Shown here piece by piece: positions 6,142-14,868 of a DNA stretch of 18,077 bases. Both the position numbers and the translations under genes were made by a program. The notes under the pieces were generated by a model. The model was given only the letters and a program-made list of their open reading frames with translations. It did no database searches and was not told the DNA's origin. Position 1 is the stretch's first letter, and every line of letters starts with the position of its first letter. Source of the DNA: VXYL01 sp047518105 (GTDB lineage Bacteria > Pseudomonadota > Gammaproteobacteria > Pseudomonadales > Azotimanducaceae); NCBI GenBank assembly GCA_047518105.1, contig JAKZRQ010000235.1:1-18077 (forward strand), written 5' to 3'.

Positions 6142-8385
6142 ATGGAGCATGACCGGCTATTCGACGGCGAGATCAAGCGAACGGCATAGGCGTCCACGCC
6201 GTCTTGGGCCGTCAAACCGTCGCAACTCAAGCAGAGACCGAATATCGTGATGATCGTGCTCGACGAGGTCGGGTATTCGCAGCTCGGCGCCTACGGCGCC
6301 GATATCGACACTCCTGCCTTGGACAGTCTGGCGGAGGACGGCCTGCGCTACGCCAACTTCCATGTCACACCGCTTTGTTCGCCGACCCGCACGTGCCTGC
6401 TCACCGGCCGCAATCATCACAGCGTGGGCATGGGCCGGGTTGCGGAAATGGTCAACGGCTTCCCCAATACCCGCGGTTTCGTCTCGAGGGAGGCCGCGAA
6501 CCTGGCGGAGATGCTCCGTCCGCACGGCTACCAGACGCTGGCTTCCGGCAAGTGGCACTTGGCCTCCATCAACGAAACCAGTCCGGCCGGGCCCTACGAC
6601 CACTGGCCGCTGCAACGCGGCTTCGACCGCTTCTACGGCTTCCTCGCCGGCGAGACCAACCAGTGGAATCCGGAACTGATCCTCGGCAACGAGCGCATTG
6701 CACCGCCCGACGACGACAACTACCACCTTTCGCAAGGCATCGTCGATCAGGCTTGCATGTGGTTGCGCCAGCTTGCGTCCGCCGACCCGGACCAACCGTT
6801 CTTCCTCTACGTGGCGTTCGCCGCAGGACACTCGCCCCACCACGTGCCGCGCGCCTATGCCGACAAGTACAAAGGCCGGTTCGACGACGGCTGGGACGCG
6901 GCCCGGGAGCGAACCCTGGAACGCCAACGCGCGTCGGGCCTGCTGCCGAAAGACCAACGGCTAGCGCCGCGCAATCCCGGCGCGCAGGTATGGGATGAGC
7001 TCGATGCCGACGAACAGAGACTGGCCGCCCGATTCGAGGAGGTCTTCGCCGGCTTCCTCGACCACACCGATGAGCAGATCGGACGCTTGCTGGACCAGAT
7101 CGATGCACTCCGCAAACGCGACGACACCATCGTGCTGGCCATCTCCGACAACGGCGCAAGCCCGGAAGGCGGACCGCACGGCACCTACGACCACCAGCGG
7201 TCGCGCAACGGCTTCGGCAGCAGCGTCGAAGAAAACCTGGCCCGCCTGGACGACATGGGCGGCCCGCTGACCTACAACCACTACCCCGTCGGCTGGGCCA
7301 TGGCCGGCAACACGCCGTTCAAACGCTACAAGGCGAGTACCTACGCCGGCGGCGTCCGCGCTCCGCTGCTGATTCGCTGGCCCAACGGCATCCGCGCCAA
7401 GGGCGAGACAAGACGGCAGTTCCATCACGTGGTCGACATCACGCCGACACTTTTGGACCTCCTCGGCGTACCGCTGCCGAGCCACGTCAACGGGGTGGAA
7501 CAGATCCCCCTGCATGGGACTTCCATGGCGCACACGCTGAACGACAACGAGGCGGACACCCGCAAGACGATCCAGTACTTCGAGACCATCGGACAGCGCG
7601 CCATCTGGCACGAAGGATGGAAAGCCGTGACCCTCCACCGCCGTGGCACGAACTTCGACGACGATGTCTGGGAACTCTACCACCTCGATGTCGACTTAGC
7701 AGAAATCAATAACTTAGCTGGCAAACATCCTGAAAAATTGAAGAAATTCGTCAACCTTTGGTGGCAGGAAGCGGAACGCTGCGGCGTCCTGCCCCTGGAC
7801 GACCTGACCGGGAGGCGGGGCGTCGGCTGGTGGCCGGAACCGAAGGACCGCTGGGTGCTCTACCAGGACGCGGTGCTGCCGCACTTCTTCCGGGCCGGAC
7901 CGCGCGTACGCGGCGTTTCCCACCGGATCACGGCGAGGATCCACCGGCACGCCACCACCGACCAGGGAACGATCATTGCCGACGGCGGACGTTTCGGCGG
8001 CTGGAGCGTCTTCGTTCTCGGCCACCGGTTGCACTACACGACCAACAACTTCGGCCAACGATGTCGGGTGTCGTCTCCCGTGGCGATCCCGCCGGGTCCC
8101 GTGACCCTGCGCGCCGACGTGGTCAAAACCGGGACGGACGAAGGACGCGTGCGATTCCATGTTGACGATCAACCTGCCGGCGGCGGCGTCCTGGCGCCGT
8201 TCCGCTACCACAACTTCGTCAACGAACCCCTCGATGTCGGGCGCGATAGCCAGACGCCCGTGGACGATGCCTACGCGTCGCCGTTTGTCTTCGAAGGCAC
8301 AATCGTCGATGTCGTGATCGAAGCGTTCGGCACCGAGGTGGTCGATCAGGAAACGCTGCTCGAAGAGCTGATGGCCAGTCAGTAG
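6142..8385 (+). pseudogene. Arylsulfatase with premature TAG at codon 16
   Basis: This is a type I (formylglycine-dependent) sulfatase of the large, about 750-residue arylsulfatase class. The ATG at 6142 has a good ribosome binding site and opens MEHDRLFDGEIKRTA, which matches the usual N-terminus of the class. Codon 16 (6187-6189) is then TAG, after which the same frame continues with the expected ASTPSW and PNIVMIVLDEVG. Catalytic features are intact: C79 in CSPTR (the formylglycine site), GKWHL, GHSPHH, SDNGAS and a conserved KRYKAS segment. The first metal motif reads DE instead of the usual DD. Restart at the GTG 6247 or ATG 6250 would give about 712 residues but lose half of the first core strand. 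No maturase or sulfatase partner lies in the window. It may be a recent pseudogene, a poorly expressed truncated enzyme, or a sequencing error at one base. It is first in a three-gene operon, and the VCBS gene follows within about 33 bp. Confidence 0.8.
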
Positions 8386-8418
8386 GCCCTCGCGGCCTGT
8401 ACGCCAGTCGTGACCGGA

Positions 8419-10085
8419 ATGCCGTCACCGCCCATGAGATGGCCGATCATCGCCGTTGGCGTCGCGTGCTTGGCGCCGTGCGGTTGCGAACCATCCAGAC
8501 AAGTCGAGGGCGGGTTTGTCGACGTGGCGCCCCGGCTCGGCCTCGACTTCCAGCATGCCTCCGGGGTCGAAGGCGATTTCCTCTTGCCGGAGGTCATGGG
8601 TTCCGGGGCGGCGCTGTTCGACTACGACCACGATGGCGACCTGGATGTCTATCTCGTCAACGCCGGGTCGGCGCCTGCCGCCGCCAACCGCCTGTTCCGC
8701 CAACGCCAGGACGGCACCTTCGTCGATGCCACCGAAGAATCGGCTCTCGGCGACGACGGCTACGGCATGGGAGCGGCCCTCGGCGACATCGACGTGCTGG
8801 TCACCAACTACGGTGCCAACCAGCTGTATCGGAACAACGGCGACGGAACCTTCTCGAACATCTCGTCGATTGTTGGCATCGAGGGTTCGCGCTGGTCCAC
8901 GTCGGCGGCGTTCTGCGACATCGACGCCGACGGTCTCCTGGATCTCTACGTCGCGAACTACGTCACCAACGAACCGCCCTTCGCGTGCGCGAGCGCGGCA
9001 CCGGCAAGCCGGACTACTGCGGCCCGAACGCCTACCGTGGCGTCTCCGACCGCTTGTACCGCAATGACGGCGGCACGTTTGCCGACATCAGTGCGGCAAG
9101 CGGCATCGCTCAAACGGCGCACAATGGCTTGGGGGTCGTCTGTTTGGACTTCAACGGCGATCAACAAAGCGACTTTCTCGTCGCCAACGACGGCGAACGG
9201 AATCAGCTCTGGATCAACCAGGGCGATGGCACGTTCATCGACCGCGGGGTGTGGTTCGGCGTCGCGACCAACATCGCCGGCGAAACCGAAGCCAGCATGG
9301 GGATCGCCATTGGAGATGTGAACGGCGACCTTCGATTGGACGCCCTCCTCACCCACTTGGACGGCGAGACAAACACGCTGTATCTCGCCGACGGGACGGG
9401 CACCCTCATGGACGCCTCCGCCTCGTCCGGCGTTGGCTTCCCAAGCGTTGCCTACACGGGTTTCGGCACCGCGCTCGCCGACCTCGACCAGGATGCCGAC
9501 CTCGACCTTGCCGTGGCCAACGGCAAGGTGCGACGCGGCGACCACTCTCCTGCGGTCCCAGGCGGCGAAACGCCGCTCGCAGTGTTCGAGCGTCTCTATG
9601 CCGAGCCGAACCTGATCATGCGCAACGACGGCGGAGGCTGGTTCGAGAACGATTGCGCAAATGCCGCCCAATTCTGCAGCGACGCGGTAAGCCGCGGTTT
9701 GCTGTCGGCAGACGTGGACAGCGACGGCGACCTCGACCTCCTGGTGACGAACGCCAACGGATCCGTGCGGCTATACCGCAACGACATCCCCGGCAAAGGC
9801 GCTTGGCTCAAGCTCGACGTTGTCGATCCCGCCTTGAACCGCAACGCCATCGGCGCGTTGGCAAGCATTCGCCTGGGCGAGAAGTGGCAGGTGCGGCCCG
9901 TCGTTCACACCACCAGCTACCTGTCGAGCGCCGACGCAACGGTCCACTTCGGACTTGGGCCCGCCCGCAGCGTCGACGAGATCGCGGTAACGTGGCCGGA
10001 CGGCACCCGCGAACGTTTCCCCGGCGGTGCGGCGAATCGGTCAATGGTGATCCGCAAGGGCACCGGAACCGTCGACGGCACTTGA
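8419..10085 (+). pseudogene. VCBS/FG-GAP repeat protein with ASPIC/UnbV domain (CRTAC1-like), frameshifted
   Basis: The reconstructed product, about 555 residues, is a secreted or lipid-anchored beta-propeller-type protein. A short hydrophobic leader comes first, followed by FG-GAP/VCBS repeats with calcium-type loops such as DYDHDGDLD, DIDADGLLD, DVNGDLRLD, DLDQDADLD and DVDSDGDLD. A C-terminal ASPIC/UnbV-like domain ends it (NAIGALASIRLG to HFGLG and VTWPDGT). The first part reads in one frame up to about 8990, and the rest in the frame one base back, so one base appears lost near GCGCGAGCGCGG. The joined reading PPFAC, then GTGKPDYCGP, fits the family. One repeat also lacks its calcium loop (near 8793). 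GTG 8410 and ATG 8434 are alternative starts. No enzymatic role is visible. The gene ends 2 bp before the TPR gene and belongs to the same operon. Confidence 0.82.
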
Positions 10086-10087
10086 GC

Positions 10088-11654
10088 ATGGTCCGCGCGC
10101 GCCGAAGAATCGCAACGCTGGTGCTTGTCGCCGCCTTGGCGGGGTGCGCGGAACCGACGCCGGACCCCGATATTCCATCCGTCGACATGAGTGCCATGGA
10201 AGGGCCTGTCCGAACGCTGATCGAGGCGGTCACGCGCAATCTCGAGGGCGCTCGGGATTCCGCCGCCTGGGGCGGACTCGGCCGGGTATATCACGCCCAC
10301 GACCTCTATCGCCCGGCACTCGCCTGCTACGACAAGGCGATGCAACTCGAGCCTGGCAACTTCCAATGGTCCTACCTTGCAGCCCATGCCATCTCGGAAT
10401 ACGACAAGTCCGCCGCAGACTCCTACTTCGGCAAAGCACGCGCGCTGGCACCGACCGACCATGTCCTGCTCGTCGCCCACGGCAACCTGCTCGCCCAACT
10501 GAACCGCCACGATGCCGCCACACGAGCATTCCGTACCGCGCTCGAAGCCAACGGGAAGTCGAGCTTCGCGCGCGTTGGCCTAGCCCGCATTTCTCACCAG
10601 GCCGCTTGTCGGCGTCAAAAAGCTCTTGGGTTTCACTAGTTTGACCCCGATGTCGATGATCGTGCCGATGGCGGACTGCGCTGGCCGCGCCCTCGCGGGT
10701 CTTTTGGCCCCGTGTACACACGGCCCCTGGTGAGAAATGCGGGCTAGCGCGCCAGTCGCTCCTTCGCGGCGATCTGGCGAGCGCCCGTACACTGCTTGAA
10801 CAGGCCCGCGAACTGGCCCCGTCCGATGGCGGCATCCACCCCCTGCTAACCCGCGTCTACGCCCAGCTCGGCGAATCCGAGCTGGCGTCTCGATCGGAAC
10901 TGCTCGCCCGCGTGCACGACAAGCCGTTACAGCCCCGCGACCCGGTGATCGGGACGATGCGAGCGCTCGCCGTGAATTCCCACGACCACGCCGCCAAGGG
11001 CGCCCGGCTCGCCGAGCAGGGCAACTTGCCCGCTGCCGAGACGTGGTTGCGAAGAGTGCTGGCGATCCGTCCCGGTACGCCCACCGACTTCGGCGATCTG
11101 GCGACGGTGCTTTCCCGCCAGGGAAGGCATCGCGAAGCCATGGCGTTCTTCGCCAAGGGGCTCGCCGAGAACCCGGAGGATGTGGTCCTGCTCGGCCACC
11201 AAGGTCTGACCCAGATGCAAATGGGCGAGGTCGACGCCGCGGAGGAATCGCTCACCCGCGCGGTGCGTCTCGATCCAGCCTATGCCGAGGCACAGTTCAA
11301 CCTGGGTGTCCTACGCTACGGTCGATGCCAGCACCGGGACGCCATTGCCCGTTTCGAACGGACGCTGGCCCTGGATCCGGGCTTCACCGACGCCCATCTC
11401 AACCTCGGGAGCACACACGCGGCCCTTGGAGAATTCGAAGCGGCCATAGGTCGCTAGTGCTCTGTCAACCCGACAACGCCGCGCTGATCCACAACATCGC
11501 GCTGGCCAACGCCCGCCTGGGTAGGCTGGACACGGCGATCGCCGAGTTCCGGCGGGCCATCGCGCTTGACCCGGACAACGCGGCGAGTCGTCGCGAGCTG
11601 GCGCGACTGAACCGAAACCGCGGTCAGCCCGAGGCACCCTCTTTCGCGAGATAA
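10088..11654 (+). pseudogene. TPR-repeat lipoprotein, broken by a MITE-like insertion and a second lesion
   Basis: The ATG at 10088 opens a lipoprotein signal (lipobox LAGC, cysteine 20), followed by many 34-residue TPR units, such as ALACYDKAMQLEPGN and AIARFERTLALDPGF. Proteins of this kind are outer-membrane or periplasmic scaffolds; the partner here may be the VCBS protein. The frame stops early at 10639 inside an insertion (10580-10747). Beyond it the TPR sequence resumes in another frame (GLARQSLLRGDLASARTLL). Deleting 164 bp from CTAG to CTAG rejoins both frames exactly. A second break occurs at 11455 (TAG): the TPR pattern continues in a third frame (QPDNAALIHNIALANARLG) to the TAA at 11652. 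Spacing suggests a 10-nt deletion there. Repaired, the protein would be about 470 residues. The 3' end overlaps the convergent RND gene by 31 bp. Confidence 0.85.
10580..10747. mobile_element. MITE-like insertion in the TPR gene
   Basis: The element is bounded by a perfect 22-bp inverted repeat (10580-10601 and 10726-10747) that includes CTAG at each outer edge. Either CTAG (4 bp) or the inner TA is duplicated at the target; both readings give a net insertion of 164 bp. The body is about 120 bp and has no credible protein. A TA duplication within CTAG is what IS630-type elements produce; 4-bp duplications occur in other families, so the parent family is open. Part of the body (10661-10715) is identical to 203-257, showing that the element is repeated in this genome. 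Confidence 0.85.
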
Positions 11655-14600
11655 CCCGCGAGCTTGCGCGCCACGGCCTTCGGCGATCCCGTGCGCCGGG
11701 CAAGCAGGGCGTAGAACGAAGGCACGACGAAAAGCGTCAGAAACGTGGCCAACGACACCCCGGAGAACACGACGAGGCCGAGAACGGTTCGGCTTTCCGA
11801 TCCGGCGCCGGTGGCGAGTATCAGCGGGATTGCGCCCATTACCGTGGAGATCGTGGTCATGACGACGGGGCGCAGGCGAATCGCCGACGCTTCTACGATG
11901 GCGTCCTCGAAGGACCGCCCGGCATCGCGCATCTGGTTGATGAACTCGACGATCAGCACGCCGTTCTTGGCAGCGATGCCGATCAGCATGACGATGCCGA
12001 TCTGGCTGTAGATGTTGACCGACGAACCGGTCAGGTAGAGTCCAAGTAGCGCACCGGTCACGGCCAAGGGAACCGTGACGAGAATAACGAAGGGATGCAC
12101 GAAACTCTCGAACTGGGCAGCGAGGACCAGGAAGACGACGAGCAACGCCAAGCCGAAGGTGAAGGCCAAGCTGCCGCTCGCTTCCTTGTACTCCAACGAC
12201 TCCCCCTGGTAGTCGACCCGAGCCTGGTCGGGAAACGATTCGCGGACGACCTGCTCGAGAAAGTCCAGCGCGTCGCCAAGCGCGATGCCCGGCGCGAGGC
12301 TCGCCGAGATGGTCAACGACCGCAGCCGGTTGTAGCGGTTCAGCGTACCCGGGCCGGCACGCTCGTCGACGCGGATGAGGTTGGCCAGCGGTATGAGTTC
12401 GCCGCTCGAATCCGAGCGCACGTTGATGTTGGCAAGATCCTCCGCGGATGCCCGCTGATCGTCCCGGGCCTGCAGGATGACGTCGTATTCCTCGCCATCC
12501 TTGACGTAGGTCGTGATGCGCTGTTCGCTCATCATCGCCGACAACGTTCGGCCGATGTTCTGGACGGAAACTCCCAGGGCGGCGGCACGGTTCTTGTCGA
12601 TGCGCACGACCGCCTGGGGTTGCGTCTCCTTCAAGTCGCTGTCGAGACGAGTCAGGCCGGGGAACTCGCGCGCGCGCTCGACGATCACGTCGCGCCATTC
12701 GGCCAAGGTCTCGTAGTTCGGCCCGCCAAGAACGAATTGCACCGGTTGGCCCCCGCCCTTGCGCGACAAGCCAGAGCGCACGAAGGCGAATGCCCGCACG
12801 TCGGGAACGGTCTGCCATGCCGCAGTCGCCCGCTCGGCCGCTTCCTTGGTGGTGACCGTGCGCTCCTCCCAGGGCTTCATCACCACCATGATCACGCCGC
12901 TGTTGGAGGCGTTGCCGCCCCAGCCCGGGACAGCCATCACCACGACCTGAGCGATGCCTTCTTCGATCATCTGCCTGGCCGGCAACTCGAGCTTGAGCGC
13001 CTCGCGCTGCATCCGCTCGATACCCATGCCCTCCGGGCCGGAGAACATCGCCATGAACGCCCCCTGGTCCTCCTCCGGGACGTACTCCTTCGGCACCACG
13101 TCAAACAGGAAGTACGCTCCTCCCATGGTCGCCCCGGCGACCAGCACGGCGGTCCACGGGTGTCGGATCAGCACGCGAAGCGTCGCGGCATAGCCGCGTC
13201 GCAACTTCGAGAACCCGGAGTCGATCCATCGCGACACGCGGTTCTCGCGGCCCGTCGCACGCAGCAGCTTGGAACACATCACCGGCGTCAACGACAACGC
13301 GAGGACACTCGAGAACACCACGGCGGCGGCGATGGTCACCGCCAATTCACCGAAAATCACGCCGATGTTGTCGGTGAGAAACATGATCGGCGTGAACACC
13401 GCCACCAGGACGGCGGTCGTGGCGATGACGGCGAAGGCGACTTGCCGCGTTCCCTTGTAGGCCGCGACCAGCGGCGTTTCGCCCTCCTCGATGCGCCGGT
13501 GAATGTTCTCCAGCACGACGATGGCATCGTCCACCACCAAGCCGATGGACAGCACGAGGGCCAAGAGCGTGATCAGGTTCACCGTGAAGCCGAACGCCGC
13601 CAGCGCGATGAACGCGGAGACCAGGCAGACCGGAATCGTGACCACCGGGATGGCCATGGTCCTGAGCGAACCGAGGAAGACGAGGATCACCAGGCTCACC
13701 AGCACGGTGGTTATCGCGATGGTCCGGTAGACCGAGTTGATCGCCGCGCGGATGAAGACCGAGTCGTCGGATCCGGTGGACAGCTTCATGTGTTCCGGAA
13801 TGGCCGTGTTGACCTTCTCGATCTCGGCCTTGACCTGTTCCAGCGTTGCCAGCGTGTTGGCGGTCGACTGCTTGATGATGCCGATGCTGACCGTGGGCAG
13901 ACCGTTGGCGCGGTAGATCGACCGGTGGTCCTGGGGTGCGACAGCAACGGTCGCGACCTCGCCCAAACGGACCAGGTGGCCGTCTGCACCACGGGCAATG
14001 ACCATCTCCCGAAAGTCCTTGGCAGACTCGTAGCCACGGGCTATCCGTACCGTCAACTCCCGATCCACGGTCTCGATGCGTCCCGCCGGCAGTTCCAGGT
14101 TCTCCCTTCGCAGCGCCGACTCGATGTCGCTGACGGTGAGATTTCGGGCAGTCAACGCAAGCCGGTCGACCCAGACCCGCATCGCGGGTCTGGCCCCGAA
14201 GACGCCGGCATTGGCCACCCCGGGGATCGCTGCGAAGCGATCGGCGATGTAGCGCTCGGTATAGTCGGTGAGTTCCATGCGGTTCAACACCGAACTCACG
14301 ACGTTGATGTACATCGCCGGACGGGCGTCGGAGTCCTGCTTGCGCACCTCGGGCGGACGCACATCTTCGGGCAGGGCGCGCATCACCCGCGAGACGCGGT
14401 CGCGCACATCGTTGGCGGCGGAATCGATGTCGCGGTCGAGATCGAACTCCAGGTTGATGGACGATGCGCCGTCGCGACTCGACGAACGCACCGCGTTGAC
14501 GCCTTCGATGCCGCTGATCTGATCCTCGATCACCGTCGTGATGCGGCTCTCCACCACATCGGCCGAGGCGCCCGGATAGGCGGTCCTGATGGAAACTACC

Positions 14601-14728
14601 GGCGGCGTGACGTCCGGGTATTCGCGCAGCGGCAGCACCTTGAAGGAGAGGATGCCGAAAGCCACCAACGTCAGGCTGATGACGGTGGCGAACACCGGCC
14701 GCTTGACGGATGTATCAGATAGCCACAT
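11624..14728 (-). CDS. HAE1-type RND efflux pump, inner-membrane subunit
   Basis: The 1034-residue product has the length and two-fold layout of AcrB/MexB-type proton-driven exporters. The N-terminus (WLSDTSVKRPVFA) is typical. Residues about 35-330 and 570-870 are the periplasmic porter/docking loops. Transmembrane clusters follow, with the proton-relay pair D400-D401 in GLVVDDAIVVLENI and, in the second half, GIAAKNGVLIVEF. The start is the ATG at 14728, preceded by GGAG (14736-14739 on the minus strand) with a 7-nt spacer; the frame continues to 14836 but only through repeat DNA. It lies downstream of its adaptor gene. No TolC-like outer-membrane gene is in the window, so a channel must come from elsewhere. 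The substrate is unknown. The 3' end overlaps the convergent TPR pseudogene. Confidence 0.92.
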   Translation of the reverse strand: MWLSDTSVKRPVFATVISLTLVAFGILSFKVLPLREYPDVTPPVVSIRTAYPGASADVVESRITTVIEDQISGIEGVNAVRSSSRDGASSINLEFDLDRDIDSAANDVRDRVSRVMRALPEDVRPPEVRKQDSDARPAMYINVVSSVLNRMELTDYTERYIADRFAAIPGVANAGVFGARPAMRVWVDRLALTARNLTVSDIESALRRENLELPAGRIETVDRELTVRIARGYESAKDFREMVIARGADGHLVRLGEVATVAVAPQDHRSIYRANGLPTVSIGIIKQSTANTLATLEQVKAEIEKVNTAIPEHMKLSTGSDDSVFIRAAINSVYRTIAITTVLVSLVILVFLGSLRTMAIPVVTIPVCLVSAFIALAAFGFTVNLITLLALVLSIGLVVDDAIVVLENIHRRIEEGETPLVAAYKGTRQVAFAVIATTAVLVAVFTPIMFLTDNIGVIFGELAVTIAAAVVFSSVLALSLTPVMCSKLLRATGRENRVSRWIDSGFSKLRRGYAATLRVLIRHPWTAVLVAGATMGGAYFLFDVVPKEYVPEEDQGAFMAMFSGPEGMGIERMQREALKLELPARQMIEEGIAQVVVMAVPGWGGNASNSGVIMVVMKPWEERTVTTKEAAERATAAWQTVPDVRAFAFVRSGLSRKGGGQPVQFVLGGPNYETLAEWRDVIVERAREFPGLTRLDSDLKETQPQAVVRIDKNRAAALGVSVQNIGRTLSAMMSEQRITTYVKDGEEYDVILQARDDQRASAEDLANINVRSDSSGELIPLANLIRVDERAGPGTLNRYNRLRSLTISASLAPGIALGDALDFLEQVVRESFPDQARVDYQGESLEYKEASGSLAFTFGLALLVVFLVLAAQFESFVHPFVILVTVPLAVTGALLGLYLTGSSVNIYSQIGIVMLIGIAAKNGVLIVEFINQMRDAGRSFEDAIVEASAIRLRPVVMTTISTVMGAIPLILATGAGSESRTVLGLVVFSGVSLATFLTLFVVPSFYALLARRTGSPKAVARKLAGYLAKEGASG

Positions 14729-14743
14729 GGGAAAGCTCCAGGC

Positions 14744-14762
14744 GCGCTGCATGTGGCAGCGC
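14744..14762 (-). promoter_or_regulatory. Hairpin just upstream of the RND ribosome binding site
   Basis: GCGCTGC (14744-14750) and GCAGCGC (14756-14762) form a perfect 7-bp stem with a 5-nt loop. In the adaptor-pump mRNA it ends a few nucleotides before the GGAG of the RND gene. It could tune translation or stabilise the 3' segment, or it may simply be part of the repeat-filled gap. It lacks a U-run on the minus strand, so it is not a standard terminator. Confidence 0.35.
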
Positions 14763-14768
14763 TTCGCG

Positions 14769-14811
14769 AGGGCGCGCATTCCCAAACGCGCCCGCAGGGC
14801 GCGCATTCTCC
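14769..14811 (-). repeat. Degenerate copy of the 34-bp hairpin repeat
   Basis: On the minus strand this reads as a GCGCGCCC / GGGCGCG hairpin followed by TTTGGGAATGC. It closely matches the tandem units at 17947-18077 but lacks the TTCCGG linker. It lies in the adaptor-pump gap next to the 40-bp dispersed repeat (14829-14868). Confidence 0.6.
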
Positions 14812-14828
14812 CGGCCTCGTTCAAAACG

Positions 14829-14868
14829 CAACCCAACTTTCAACATTCGGCGCGCTCGAGGATTCTAG
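14829..14868 (-). repeat. 40-bp dispersed repeat, copy 2, supplying the adaptor stop codon
   Basis: On the minus strand this matches 494-533 at 35 of 40 positions, starting with CTAGAATCCT. Its leading CTAG (14865-14868) contains the TAG stop of the membrane-fusion protein gene. The repeat therefore begins exactly at the 3' end of that gene. Confidence 0.65.

Noticed and set aside
6187..6189. TAG recoded as an amino acid in this organism
   Set aside because: TAG is the terminal stop of the permease fusion, DASS, sulfatase, adaptor, aminopeptidase and acyltransferase genes, so it acts as an ordinary stop here.
10580..10792. Minus-strand open frame across the MITE-like element
   Set aside because: It runs from TPR coding DNA into the element and ends in the terminal repeat; no transposase motif is seen.
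12095..14722. Long plus-strand open frame of 875 codons opposite the RND gene
   Set aside because: A shadow of the GC-rich RND gene; low-complexity His/Arg/Asp-rich translation with no domain.
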